DNA of 64,000 nt from Alkalibacter saccharofermentans DSM 14828 (GTDB taxonomy: Bacteria; Bacillota; Clostridia; Eubacteriales; Alkalibacteraceae), in assembly GCF_900128885.1 (NCBI RefSeq), contig NZ_FQTU01000008.1, positions 1 through 64,000 of the forward strand, read 5' to 3'. This document shows positions 17,318 through 25,212 of this stretch, piece by piece. Below the pieces are notes generated by a model. The model was given only the letters and a program-made list of their open reading frames with translations, was not told the DNA's origin and did no database searches. The position numbers were made by a program, and so were the translations under genes. How positions within the stretch are numbered: position 1 is the stretch's first letter; every line of letters starts with the position of its first letter.

Positions 17318-17424
17318 TGTGTAACCTCCTTATAACTTCTCCTCTTTGTGCTTCACATTATTAATACCCAGTATTTCTGTATTTAATAATTAAATTTGGA
17401 ATTATTATTTATTATTTCTCACCC

Positions 17425-17453
17425 TTCACAATTCCTACACAAGTTTTTATTAT
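17425..17453 (+). promoter_or_regulatory. Candidate promoter for the HMA-SafE-cupredoxin gene
   Basis: TTCACA (17425-17430) and TATTAT (17448-17453) are spaced by 17 bp, about 40 bp before the start codon. Confidence 0.45.
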
Positions 17454-17492
17454 ACTATCAAAGTAATTGAAAGAGAATAATTGGAGGTCATC

Positions 17493-19280
17493 ATGGAAAA
17501 GAACATCAAAATTTATGATATGAGCTGCACATCATGTGAACAAAAAATCGAAAAAAGAATAAGTGCCATTAAAGGCGTCGAAAGCGTTAAGGCAAGCTTT
17601 AAGAACGAGTCTGCTCAAATTGTATACGATGATTTAATATGTTCTGAACAGGAAATTAAAGATGCTGTCGTCAAATCGGGGTATCGTCTTGAAAAATCCT
17701 CGGACTATAAGTTCATTGGAATGGTATTGATTGTCGGCGCAATCATTCTTTTAGGATTTCAAACAGCCGGATTTGATATGGAATCCATGCTTCAGGGTGC
17801 ATCCTATGGCGTTTTGTTATTGATAGGAGTCCTTACTTCTCTTCATTGCGTCGGCATGTGTGGAGGAATAATGCTATCACAAAGCGTATCGGAGAAAACA
17901 TCAGAAGGCAGGTTTCAATCTATCAAGCCTGCAGCTTTATATAACCTTGGTCGAGTAACCTCTTATACCATATTAGGTGGTTTTGTAGGAGCAGTCGGCT
18001 CCATATTTTCCATCTCTCTGGCGGCTCGAGGCGGCATACAAATATTTGCAGGAATTTTTATGATTGCGATGGGCTTTAATTTAGCAGGATTCAGTTTTTT
18101 TAAAAGATTCAATTTCAGGCTCCCATCCTTTTGTGCAAAAGGCAGCTCCTACAAATCTCCATTTATAGTTGGATTGTTGAATGGTTTTATGCCTTGCGGA
18201 CCTCTTCAGACCATGCAGCTATTTGCCCTTGCAGCAGGCAGTGCCTCTAGAGGAGCCTTGTCCATGTTTTTTTTCTCTTTGGGAACGGTCCCTCTCATGG
18301 TCTCATTCGGAGCTATATCCGGATTGCTGAGCAAGGGAAATACGAAGAGAATATTAAAATTAAGCGGCGTATTGATTATCCTATTGGGTCTAATAATGGG
18401 CAACAGAGGATTTGCTCTTGTAGGAATAGATGTCAATCCTGTTAGGGTCTTTGCAAACGAGCTTTCTCGATTCAGGGGTGGATCCCAAGGCAATGCGGTT
18501 CTGGCACGCATTGAAGATGGAGTTCAGGTCATTGAGATGACCGCTGACAACAGGGGATATTCCCCAAATGCTTTCTATGTTCAAAAGGATATCCCTGTTA
18601 AGTGGATAATAAACGGAGAACAAATAAATTCATGCAACAATGCCATCGTAGCCCGCAGCATCGGATTGGAAGAAAAGCTTTATTCAGGCGAGAACGTCAT
18701 AGAGTTTACTCCAGGAGATGAAGATATAAATTTCAGTTGCTGGATGGGTATGATCCGGGGGGTCATTTTGGTCGTAGACGAGCTTGAAGCAGTCAACCCC
18801 GATGCAGACAATGCAGCCATCCCTCCACAATCATCCGGTCCCAGCTGCTGCTCCGTTCCTGTTGACGGGCAATCTCCAGAAGAAAGCACGAGCATTTACG
18901 GGGATGACATCAGCCTGGTTCCTACTGAAATTCTAATTGAAAAAGCAAGCCCCCTTGACAATGTCCTATCTTTCAAAGGAATAGGATACGAATTGCAGCC
19001 ACTGATCGGCATATTAGAAACCGACAAAGACGCACTAATTCAATTAGATTTATCAAATTTTTTCGACAAGGAGGACACTTATAACATCATTTACAATGAA
19101 ACCGGATCTGTAGTCCAGTCATTTGCTGTATACGATGATACAACTGAGATCTCCTTTGCTCCAGACATTGCCGGAACCTACCTTGTAGCAAAGAATCAGT
19201 CCCTGATTGGAATAATCCACGTTGCCGATGAACCGGAGGACCTAGATATTGAGTCTATCAGAAATTTGTATTTCGACTAG
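17493..19280 (+). CDS. HMA domain, SafE/DsbD-like membrane domain and cupredoxin-like fusion
   Basis: This 595-residue protein joins several metal-related parts. Residues 1-68 are a heavy-metal-associated domain with MSCTSCE (Cys12, Cys15). About 75-305 are six or more membrane segments of the SafE/TauE and DsbD-related type, with HCVGMCGGIM and MPCGPLQTMQ carrying paired functional Cys. About 340-425 resemble a cupredoxin fold in which the ligands look sulphur-rich (INSCNN and FSCWMGM). A Cys-Cys linker and a second beta-rich domain (about 465-580) close it. A copper or related metal/redox export or assembly role at the membrane is inferred. The ATG at 17493 has GGAGG five bases upstream. 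The small LDCC-motif gene is convergent. Confidence 0.8.
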   Translation: MEKNIKIYDMSCTSCEQKIEKRISAIKGVESVKASFKNESAQIVYDDLICSEQEIKDAVVKSGYRLEKSSDYKFIGMVLIVGAIILLGFQTAGFDMESMLQGASYGVLLLIGVLTSLHCVGMCGGIMLSQSVSEKTSEGRFQSIKPAALYNLGRVTSYTILGGFVGAVGSIFSISLAARGGIQIFAGIFMIAMGFNLAGFSFFKRFNFRLPSFCAKGSSYKSPFIVGLLNGFMPCGPLQTMQLFALAAGSASRGALSMFFFSLGTVPLMVSFGAISGLLSKGNTKRILKLSGVLIILLGLIMGNRGFALVGIDVNPVRVFANELSRFRGGSQGNAVLARIEDGVQVIEMTADNRGYSPNAFYVQKDIPVKWIINGEQINSCNNAIVARSIGLEEKLYSGENVIEFTPGDEDINFSCWMGMIRGVILVVDELEAVNPDADNAAIPPQSSGPSCCSVPVDGQSPEESTSIYGDDISLVPTEILIEKASPLDNVLSFKGIGYELQPLIGILETDKDALIQLDLSNFFDKEDTYNIIYNETGSVVQSFAVYDDTTEISFAPDIAGTYLVAKNQSLIGIIHVADEPEDLDIESIRNLYFD

Positions 19281-19294
19281 TGTGAAGAATTGGT

Positions 19295-19327
19295 AAAAGC
19301 TGAAGGCCAAAACGGCCTTCAGCTTTT
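19295..19327. terminator. Terminator after the HMA-SafE-cupredoxin gene
   Basis: AAAAGCTGAAGGCC (19295-19308) pairs perfectly with GGCCTTCAGCTTTT (19314-19327) over a five-base loop, with T tracts on the plus side. It also ends at the stop codon of the convergent LDCC gene. Confidence 0.88.
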
Positions 19328-19482
19328 TATTTGTCTTTCTTAGAGCTTTCCTTAATAATTTTTTTATCCCTCTGACCGCTTTCTCCCCTGTTTAAATCAC
19401 AACAGTCTAGCCTTGTTCTTCCAAAGTTCTTCTTGTTTTGCTCCGCGATTTTTTCCAGATATCTTTTCATAAACTTCTTCAT
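19327..19482 (-). CDS. LDCC-motif small putative metal-binding protein
   Basis: A 51-codon reading frame starts at an ATG (19482-19480) with GGAGGG six bases upstream. The product is highly basic, opens with MKKFMKRYLEKIAEQNKKNF, and carries FGRTRLDCCDLNR at about residues 20-32. This LDCC pattern is the hallmark of a family of tiny putative metal-binding proteins in anaerobic Bacillota; the paired Cys presumably bind metal. It is convergent with the HMA-SafE-cupredoxin gene and shares its terminator, which strengthens a metal link. No function has been shown, to my knowledge. Confidence 0.85.
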   Translation of the reverse strand: MKKFMKRYLEKIAEQNKKNFGRTRLDCCDLNRGESGQRDKKIIKESSKKDK

Positions 19483-19551
19483 CTATTTCCCTCCAATACT
19501 TAATACAATAATTTTTAACATAAAAGTATGAAGATACAATGAAGCTTGAAA

Positions 19552-20916
19552 TCACACATTAAAAACCACTTCAAAAACGCTGCCTATTCCCAAGCTGCTT
19601 TTCACCGCTATCGACGCATTGTGATATTCCAGTATCTTTTTAGCTATGGACAAACCCAATCCGTTTCCTTCGACCATGTTTCTGCTCTTGTCGTCCCGGT
19701 AGAGCCTCTCGAAGATATACGGGACGTCTTCTTTAGATATTCCTACTCCCGTATCCTTAACTGCAACTGCAGGCTTGCCATCTTTAGTCGTTAGCAAAAC
19801 CTCCACGCGTCCGCCGTCTACGTTGTATTTTACAGCATTTGAGATAAGATTTATAAAAACCTGCTTCAGTTTGCTCTTGTCTGCCGATACCCATGAATTT
19901 TCCTCTTGATCCGATATGAATTCCAATTCTACGTTTTTTGATTTTGCGGTTATTTCAAATTTCATGCAGACCTCCTTTAGAATCTCTTGCAAATTGGTTT
20001 CCTCAAATATAAATTCTGCATTTTGATCTTCCAAATCATTTAATGCATTTAAATTTTCCAATAGCTTTCCAAATCGTATTACTTCATCGTTTATCATGTT
20101 TAAGCTTTCGTCGTCTATAGGGATAATTCCGTCCATCATGGCTTCCAGATTATTTTGCAGGATATTCAGCGGATTCCTGATCTCGTGAGATATGTCGGAT
20201 ATCAACCTTTTTCTCAAACCATCTTGCTTTTCAAGCCTTTCCGCCAGAGTATTCACGCTATTTCTCAGCATTTCTATTTCCACGATTCGGCTTCTGGATG
20301 ACAAAACGCCACCGTATTCTCCCTTTGATAGAGCTATTGATTGATTAGCCGCCTTCTTTACAGGTTCTGAAAAGTGCTTTGAAATATACAGCCCCAACAT
20401 AAATGTGGCTAACATTGTTATTCCTCCGCCCACGAAGATGCTGTTGTTGACTGCATTTTTAAACTCTATATCCGAGCCGGTCAAAAGCAGGGCCGAGTAC
20501 TGTCCTATCTCTATAAAACCTACTACCTCTCCATTATGCTCCAGATTGTAGCTTTGAGTTGTATACACGCCGCTGTCCTCTATCGGCATAGTGCCAAGGT
20601 GCAACCTGTTTCTCAAATCATATGGATCCATGCCCCATATGATATTTTTATTTTCATCAAACAGAGTCAGGCAGTAGTTGCCCATGTAAGCATCATGCAA
20701 AGTGTTCAAGCCAGAGTTCTCGTTCCACCCGCCTTCAATGGCATATTCAGCTTCCAGACTATTTATAATCTGATGGCGTCTTTCCTCTTGGATGTTCTCT
20801 ACATATTTGTCAAACTTGTTGCCGACAGTGAAATTCACAAAAAGCCCTACAAGAAGAACCGATATGAATGCGCACACAAAAAACATTATTCCCAAACTTT
20901 TTCTAAATGTTTGCAT
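19552..20916 (-). CDS. Sensor histidine kinase
   Basis: The 454-residue protein is a classical membrane sensor kinase: membrane segments near residues 8-30 and 156-178 flank an external domain of about 125 residues, followed by HAMP, HisKA and HATPase_c. The phospho-acceptor His lies in ISHEIRNPLN near 245; the ATPase N box (ISNAVKYN) and G boxes (DTGVGIS, GNGLGLSI) are intact. It overlaps the upstream response regulator gene by 14 bp, so both are coupled. The signal is unknown. The divergent LiaF-like gene suggests envelope stress. Confidence 0.93.
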   Translation of the reverse strand: MQTFRKSLGIMFFVCAFISVLLVGLFVNFTVGNKFDKYVENIQEERRHQIINSLEAEYAIEGGWNENSGLNTLHDAYMGNYCLTLFDENKNIIWGMDPYDLRNRLHLGTMPIEDSGVYTTQSYNLEHNGEVVGFIEIGQYSALLLTGSDIEFKNAVNNSIFVGGGITMLATFMLGLYISKHFSEPVKKAANQSIALSKGEYGGVLSSRSRIVEIEMLRNSVNTLAERLEKQDGLRKRLISDISHEIRNPLNILQNNLEAMMDGIIPIDDESLNMINDEVIRFGKLLENLNALNDLEDQNAEFIFEETNLQEILKEVCMKFEITAKSKNVELEFISDQEENSWVSADKSKLKQVFINLISNAVKYNVDGGRVEVLLTTKDGKPAVAVKDTGVGISKEDVPYIFERLYRDDKSRNMVEGNGLGLSIAKKILEYHNASIAVKSSLGIGSVFEVVFNV

Positions 20917-21592
20917 CTTTGATTCCTCCGAATTTGTATCCTGCTTTGACTACTGTCAATATATACTTCGGATTTTTTGTGTCCTTCTCGATTTTTTTTC
21001 TTATGTTTTTAATATGAACATCCACGGTTCTGTCACATCCGTCAAAATCCATGCCAAAAACACTGTTTATAAGTCTTTCTCTAGACAAAACCCTGCCCTT
21101 GTTAGAGGCTAGGGCATTCAAAATCCCGTATTCATTGCTCGTTAGATAAACCTCCACATTGTTTACTGTTATCCGTCTTCTCTCGTGATCAATTTTCAAG
21201 TACTTATCTTCGAAGAGAATTTCTTCCTTATCGGGAAATCTTCTGAACAATGCATTGATCCGTGCGCATAACTCTCTGGGACTAAAGGGCTTGACCAAAT
21301 ATTCATCCGCCCCCATATCAAGGCCTTCTATCCTGTCGCTCACGGTACCTTTTGCAGTGAGCATGAAAATAAACACTTCCGATATTTCCCTTAGGTTTTT
21401 GCATACTTCTTCTCCGGTTAAATCGGGAAGCATCAAGTCCAATATGACCAGGTCGTATTTTTCGTTATTGAATAGTTCAAGCCCAGCTTCTCCGCTATCT
21501 GCTGCTGACACCTGGTATCCTTCCCTATCTAGGTATGCCTTGATTACTTTTCTTACGGCAGCCTCATCTTCAATTATTAGAATTTTTTTCAA
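20903..21592 (-). CDS. OmpR-family response regulator
   Basis: The 229-residue protein has a receiver domain (1-118) with the acceptor Asp in LVILDLMLPD near residue 52, Thr in MLTAKG and Lys in LVKPFSP, and a winged-helix DNA-binding domain (about 130-225) ending in TVVKAGYKFG. It starts with TTG, with GGAGG seven bases upstream. Its partner kinase overlaps downstream. The gene is divergent from the LiaF-like gene, whose promoter region (21593-21716) is a likely target. Confidence 0.94.
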   Translation of the reverse strand: MKKILIIEDEAAVRKVIKAYLDREGYQVSAADSGEAGLELFNNEKYDLVILDLMLPDLTGEEVCKNLREISEVFIFMLTAKGTVSDRIEGLDMGADEYLVKPFSPRELCARINALFRRFPDKEEILFEDKYLKIDHERRRITVNNVEVYLTSNEYGILNALASNKGRVLSRERLINSVFGMDFDGCDRTVDVHIKNIRKKIEKDTKNPKYILTVVKAGYKFGGIKDANI

Positions 21593-21666
21593 CCAAATTC
21601 CTCCAAAAACAATATGTTATTAATTATATCATCTTTGTAGGGTATTGTGTTAGTTTTCAATTTTTT

Positions 21667-21696
21667 TTTACAGTTTGTTAGCATTTGTTGTATAAT
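21667..21696 (+). promoter_or_regulatory. Promoter for the LiaF-like gene
   Basis: TTTACA (21667-21672) and a perfect TATAAT (21691-21696) are spaced by 18 bp, 20 bp before the start codon, so the leader is very short. Confidence 0.6.
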
Positions 21697-21716
21697 GAGC
21701 CTGAGGAGGTGTGAAC

Positions 21717-22427
21717 GTGAAGCGTATCGGTGGTAATTTTTTATTTGGAATTTTAATACTTTTATTTGGCTTGGCATTGCTGATTAACAATTTAGGTATA
21801 ATGGACATCAGCATCGGCAGCATCATCTCAACTTGGTGGCCTCTATTTGTGATAGCAGGAGGGTTAAGCCTTCTTCTTAATCACGGCAGCAAGGGAGAGG
21901 TCCTCTCCGGCATATTCATATTATTCCTCGGAGTAGCTTTCCTGCTCGGAAACCTTGAGATTTGGAATATCAACCTATCTTTCGTATTTAAACTCTTTTG
22001 GCCTACCATGTTGATTCTTATTGGAGTTTCGTTCTTGACTGGAAAGAGGGGAAGCGGTAAATCCAATTATGCGATCATGGGCGGTGTGGAAAGAAACAAG
22101 GAAGCTTGGACTTTAGATGAAACGGGTTTTGTTGCTTTTATGGGGGGAATAGAACTAAATTTTAAATATGCTGAAATCCCGGAAGGCGAAACCGCAATAG
22201 ATTTGACAGCCATCATGGGCGGCATTGAAATCAGGGTCCCAAAAGACATTGATGTAGAATGCAAGGGTTCGGTCATACTTGGAGGCTTGGAGCTTTTAAG
22301 CAGATCTACAGGCGGTTTGATTGCAAGCACCAGCTCCTCACAAAAGGGAACCGGTGATTCAAAGAAAAAACTCACCTTTTACTGTCGTGCAATTATGGGA
22401 GGCATCGAAATCAAGTCGATAGATTGA
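21717..22427 (+). CDS. LiaF-like membrane protein
   Basis: The 236-residue product has about four membrane segments in the first 110 residues and a C-terminal soluble domain (about 120-236) with repeated AIMGGIE-type motifs, as in LiaF-like (cell wall-active antibiotics response) proteins. In Bacillus, LiaF inhibits the LiaRS envelope-stress system. Here the divergent neighbour is an OmpR/kinase pair rather than LuxR-type LiaRS. The GTG at 21717 is preferred because AGGAGG ends seven bases upstream; a GTG at 21711 would sit directly against it. Confidence 0.82.
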   Translation: MKRIGGNFLFGILILLFGLALLINNLGIMDISIGSIISTWWPLFVIAGGLSLLLNHGSKGEVLSGIFILFLGVAFLLGNLEIWNINLSFVFKLFWPTMLILIGVSFLTGKRGSGKSNYAIMGGVERNKEAWTLDETGFVAFMGGIELNFKYAEIPEGETAIDLTAIMGGIEIRVPKDIDVECKGSVILGGLELLSRSTGGLIASTSSSQKGTGDSKKKLTFYCRAIMGGIEIKSID

Positions 22428-22459
22428 TAAAAGCTTCGGATATTCTCCGAAGCTTTTAT
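22427..22459. terminator. Bidirectional terminator between LiaF-like gene and encapsulin
   Basis: ATAAAAGCTTCGGA (22427-22440) pairs perfectly with TCCGAAGCTTTTAT (22446-22459) around TATTC. Confidence 0.88.
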
Positions 22460-22467
22460 TCATATGC

Positions 22468-23259
22468 TTATAATTTATAGCTTACGATAATTTTTTCATC
22501 TAACGCTCTAAAGGTGAAGCTTTCGGTTATGAATAACCTTACATTCTCGTCATCGTGGGATTCATATCCTATTGAAAAATCCTGTCCAATAGTAAGTTCA
22601 AAATTCTCATTATCGTAAGGAATCAAGAATGCTCCTTCAACAACAGTGCTAAGAAGAATCTTTCCATCGATTAATGACTCGATCCTCTTGATTAAAGGAT
22701 ATCCCTGAACATCCTTGTTCAGCCTCCTGTAGGCTTCTTCTCCAACTATCAATGCAAATGATCCTTCCTCAAAGTTTTCTTTGAGCATTATCAGTCCTTC
22801 GGATATTGCTCCCATAATCGAAGAACCGTCATCACCAAAGGAAATAACATCATTTGAAGTGGCCTTTTCTAAGCCTTCTATGCCCCCGTGTTCAAAGCCC
22901 TTGTATACAGCATTCTCTTCAAATTCAGCGATTCTCTTGACAGCATCCTCCAGATTTCCCAAATCAATATCCTTGGCTCCTCTTGTAATGTTGTCAAGCT
23001 CCCATCTGCTCAAGCTGAAGCTCACTCTGGCTTCCACCAGAGGCTTGACTTTATATATGCCCGTCTTGACGTCATCATCGCCTTTGTTGATCACTAATCG
23101 GCCTTCGGACAATGTGGTAAAGTCCCAACCCTTTGGTCCGTTTACTTTAACTGCCTTTCTTGCAGTCAGGCGGCTCTTAAGCACTTCTTCCGCCCTTGCA
23201 TCTATTTCATCCCACGCCGATTGCGCTAGCGGCGCCATGCTTCTTTTCAACATATCCAT
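22468..23259 (-). CDS. Family 1 encapsulin shell protein
   Basis: The 263-residue protein matches the HK97-fold shell proteins of family 1 encapsulins in length and motifs: the N-terminal LKRSMAPLAQSAWDEID segment, GPKGWDF near residue 41, KPLVEARVSFSLSRWELDNI near 72, and the C-terminal FTFRALDEKIIVSYKL. Such subunits assemble into an icosahedral protein compartment in the cytoplasm. Its cargo, a ferritin-like protein, is encoded 16 bp upstream, marking an iron-storage compartment. AAGGGG lies seven bases before the ATG. Confidence 0.95.
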   Translation of the reverse strand: MDMLKRSMAPLAQSAWDEIDARAEEVLKSRLTARKAVKVNGPKGWDFTTLSEGRLVINKGDDDVKTGIYKVKPLVEARVSFSLSRWELDNITRGAKDIDLGNLEDAVKRIAEFEENAVYKGFEHGGIEGLEKATSNDVISFGDDGSSIMGAISEGLIMLKENFEEGSFALIVGEEAYRRLNKDVQGYPLIKRIESLIDGKILLSTVVEGAFLIPYDNENFELTIGQDFSIGYESHDDENVRLFITESFTFRALDEKIIVSYKL

Positions 23260-23275
23260 ATCTTATACCCCTTCC

Positions 23276-23620
23276 TTATTTTAAGTCTCCAATATTAATG
23301 CCTGACGATTTTTTGACTTCTACAGAATCTTGATTTCCCTCGGCTTCCAATACAGAGCCTTCTGCAAAAAGATAAGTTCTTAGCTCTTCGTCCCATTTAT
23401 CCATATTTCTTCTCAGCCACTCAATCGTCATGCAGGCATGCTCGATTTCTTCATCTCGGTTATGTGCCATAATTCCTTTTAATTCAGGGTCATTTGTCCC
23501 TTGAACTCTTTGATTGTACCAATCGACGGCCTCTAGCTCTTCTTTCAAGCTGTTGATTGCCCGGGAAATGTCCCTAGTCTTATCATCTAGAGTCTCAAAT
23601 GGTTCATGATATTGTGACAT
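23276..23620 (-). CDS. Encapsulated ferritin-like protein (EncFtn) cargo
   Basis: The 114-residue protein resembles EncFtn, the ferroxidase cargo of iron-storing encapsulins. The opening MSQYHEPFETL is typical. The helices carry EELEAVDWYNQR and EEIEHACMTIEWLR with the Glu and Glu-x-x-His iron ligands. A flexible tail ends in SGINIGDLK, which fits the C-terminal targeting peptides that dock cargo inside the shell. The ATG at 23620 lies seven bases after AGGAGG; an ATG two codons earlier touches the site. It should oxidise Fe(II) at the compartment interior. Confidence 0.93.
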   Translation of the reverse strand: MSQYHEPFETLDDKTRDISRAINSLKEELEAVDWYNQRVQGTNDPELKGIMAHNRDEEIEHACMTIEWLRRNMDKWDEELRTYLFAEGSVLEAEGNQDSVEVKKSSGINIGDLK

Positions 23621-23662
23621 ATTCATTCCTCCTAACAGTAGCTTCTTTTAGTATCACTAATA

Positions 23663-23692
23663 ATGTTACCCATTCATTTTTTATATAATCAA
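23663..23692 (-). promoter_or_regulatory. Candidate encapsulin operon promoter
   Basis: On the minus strand TTGATT (23687-23692) and TAACAT (23663-23668) are 18 bp apart, 42 bp before EncFtn. A short palindrome, TAGT-ATC-ACTA (about 23650-23660), follows the -10 element and could be an operator. No clear Fur box was recognised. Confidence 0.35.
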
Positions 23693-23742
23693 CTATGCCC
23701 CAAATTTTATGGGTCTTGCTATTATTTTGCTCTGAATAAACA

Positions 23743-23775
23743 AAGAGCTCAGACTTTAAATTCATCTGAGCTCTT
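23743..23775. terminator. Terminator after the PAP2 gene
   Basis: AAGAGCTCAGA (23743-23753) pairs perfectly with TCTGAGCTCTT (23765-23775) around an 11-base loop; the T-rich side is on the minus strand after the PAP2 stop. Confidence 0.8.
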
Positions 23776-23780
23776 GCTTT

Positions 23781-24344
23781 TTAAAACTGATTTAAATTGT
23801 TAATAAACCCACTCCCCTGCCTTTTTATCTTCACTAATCGATTCGCGACAATTCCAGAAGCCACCCCGAGAAGGGCACCCAATAAAATATCTGAAGGGTA
23901 GTGAACAAAAAAGTAAATGCGAGAAAATCCCATCAGAATCGCCGATGACCAAATTAATAGACGCTGATTTTTAAACCTATTGGCCAAAACTATTGCGGCT
24001 GCAAATGACGAGGATGTGTGTCCAGATGGTAGTGAATAGCCTGATGCATGAACCATGTTAAGCTCAAAGTAAGAATGGACTTGAAAAGGTCTCGACCTTC
24101 CAATTAAGGGCTTTAAACCAAACTCTCCTATCACCGTTATCAGGATCAATGAAAAAAAGAGGGCTATGCCTGTTTTTCTGTATTTTGGAATGGCCATTAA
24201 AATCATGGATATAGCTATCCAGATGAAGCCCTTGTTTCCAAGTGTAGTTATAAAGTAAAAAACATAATCCCATAAGGAACTGAAATCAATGCTGTCAATC
24301 CACATTAAAAAACGCATATCCACGTTTCTTATTAAATCTATCAT
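23781..24344 (-). CDS. PAP2 family membrane phosphatase
   Basis: The 187-residue protein has about five membrane segments and the three PAP2 motifs: KPLIGRSRPF near residue 82, YSLPSGHTSSS near 108 and SRIYFFVHYPSDILLG near 150, with the catalytic His residues in the last two. PAP2 enzymes dephosphorylate lipid phosphates such as undecaprenyl pyrophosphate or phosphatidic acid at the outer face of the membrane. The substrate is not fixed by sequence. CGGAGA precedes the ATG. Confidence 0.9.
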   Translation of the reverse strand: MIDLIRNVDMRFLMWIDSIDFSSLWDYVFYFITTLGNKGFIWIAISMILMAIPKYRKTGIALFFSLILITVIGEFGLKPLIGRSRPFQVHSYFELNMVHASGYSLPSGHTSSSFAAAIVLANRFKNQRLLIWSSAILMGFSRIYFFVHYPSDILLGALLGVASGIVANRLVKIKRQGSGFINNLNQF

Positions 24345-24383
24345 TAGTTTAAATTCTCCGTTAATTTATATATGCACGAAAAC

Positions 24384-24548
24384 CTAAGGTTCATAAGGAT
24401 CTTCCTCATAGTCGTATTCCGGTTTCTTTCTTGTTGACTTATTGGTAAAACAATCATATTTGGACTTTTTCTTGTTCATTTTATTCAATAAGTCATATTC
24501 GTCTTCTTCGTAATCAAACTGTCTATTAAAAAAATTACCGCCTGCCAT
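24384..24548 (-). CDS. Small charged protein, unknown
   Basis: A 54-residue frame encodes a hydrophilic protein rich in Lys, Asp, Glu and Tyr, with repeated YDYEEDPY/FDYEEDEYD-type acidic stretches at both ends and a basic centre. AAAGGA lies nine bases before the ATG at 24548; a TTG six codons upstream is less likely. No family was recognised. It lies 39 bp upstream of the PAP2 gene on the same strand. The following 342-bp spacer (24549-24890) holds the cold-shock promoter and leader. Confidence 0.5.
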   Translation of the reverse strand: MAGGNFFNRQFDYEEDEYDLLNKMNKKKSKYDCFTNKSTRKKPEYDYEEDPYEP

Positions 24549-24715
24549 TTTCTTAATTCCTTTCAAATCTAGTTATTTCTTTAAAATCATATCATACCAA
24601 CTATACAGCGTTGCCCGATTATGCTTATCGTATCATTCGTCGCCTAATCTTACCATATCGAATATGTTTTCCTCCAATATTATAGCATGTTTCTAGTTTA
24701 TATTACAGTCACATC

Positions 24716-24744
24716 TTGACATTTGGTTTAAAAAGTGTTACTAT
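24716..24744 (+). promoter_or_regulatory. Cold-shock gene promoter with long leader
   Basis: A perfect TTGACA (24716-24721) and TACTAT (24739-24744) are 17 bp apart. The transcript would carry a 5' leader of about 140 bases before the start codon, typical of cold-shock mRNAs whose leaders act as thermosensors. Confidence 0.65.
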
Positions 24745-24890
24745 GTAAAAGTACTTAAATTGAACTTAATAGTATTAACATCAATTTTCATTAATTGGCG
24801 CTCGTAATTTTTACAGTGTACCCTGATTAAAGAATTGTTTGTTATCTGTTTTGCAAAGATTTAGGAATTAATAATTAGGAGGTACACGAT

Positions 24891-25091
24891 ATGAGCGGTA
24901 CAGTAAAATGGTTTAATTCAGACAAAGGATTTGGTTTTATTACAGGAGATGACGGAAACGACGTTTTCGCACACTATTCTCAAATCCAATCAGACGGATT
25001 CAAAACTTTGGAAGAAGGTCAAAAAGTTACTTTTGACATCGTTCAAGGTCCTAAAGGTCCTCAAGCAGAAAATATTGTAGTTGTAAAATAA
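24891..25091 (+). CDS. Cold-shock protein, CspA family
   Basis: The 66-residue protein is a single cold-shock domain that binds single-stranded RNA and DNA. The RNP1 motif KGFGFIT (about residues 13-19) and RNP2 motif DVFAHYS (about 26-32) are present; the latter has VFAHYS instead of the common VFVHFS. AGGAGG lies seven bases before the ATG. Members act as RNA chaperones in cold shock and growth. Confidence 0.96.
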   Translation: MSGTVKWFNSDKGFGFITGDDGNDVFAHYSQIQSDGFKTLEEGQKVTFDIVQGPKGPQAENIVVVK

Positions 25092-25108
25092 TTTAACTAG
25101 TATATTTT

Positions 25109-25132
25109 AGCCTTATGAATATTCATAAGGCT
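25109..25132 (+). terminator. Terminator of the cold-shock gene
   Basis: The palindrome AGCCTTATGAAT/ATTCATAAGGCT is followed by six T residues on the plus strand. Confidence 0.88.
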
Positions 25133-25176
25133 TTTTTATTTTTTGTTTAAGCATATTCATTTCATAAATAAATCTT

Positions 25177-25199
25177 AAAGCGGGGTTCACCCCCGCTTT
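25177..25199. terminator. Terminator of the Ldh2-type dehydrogenase gene
   Basis: AAAGCGGGG (25177-25185) pairs with CCCCGCTTT (25191-25199) over TTCAC, 14 bp beyond the minus-strand stop codon. Confidence 0.78.
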
Positions 25200-25212
25200 T
25201 ACATAGCATTAT

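Noticed and set aside
22781..23284. Plus-strand 167-codon frame opposite the encapsulin gene
   Set aside because: It mirrors a well supported encapsulin gene and has no ribosome site or family resemblance.
23627..23700. Fur box upstream of the encapsulin operon
   Set aside because: Only a short TAGT/ACTA palindrome is visible; it does not fit the 19-bp Fur consensus.
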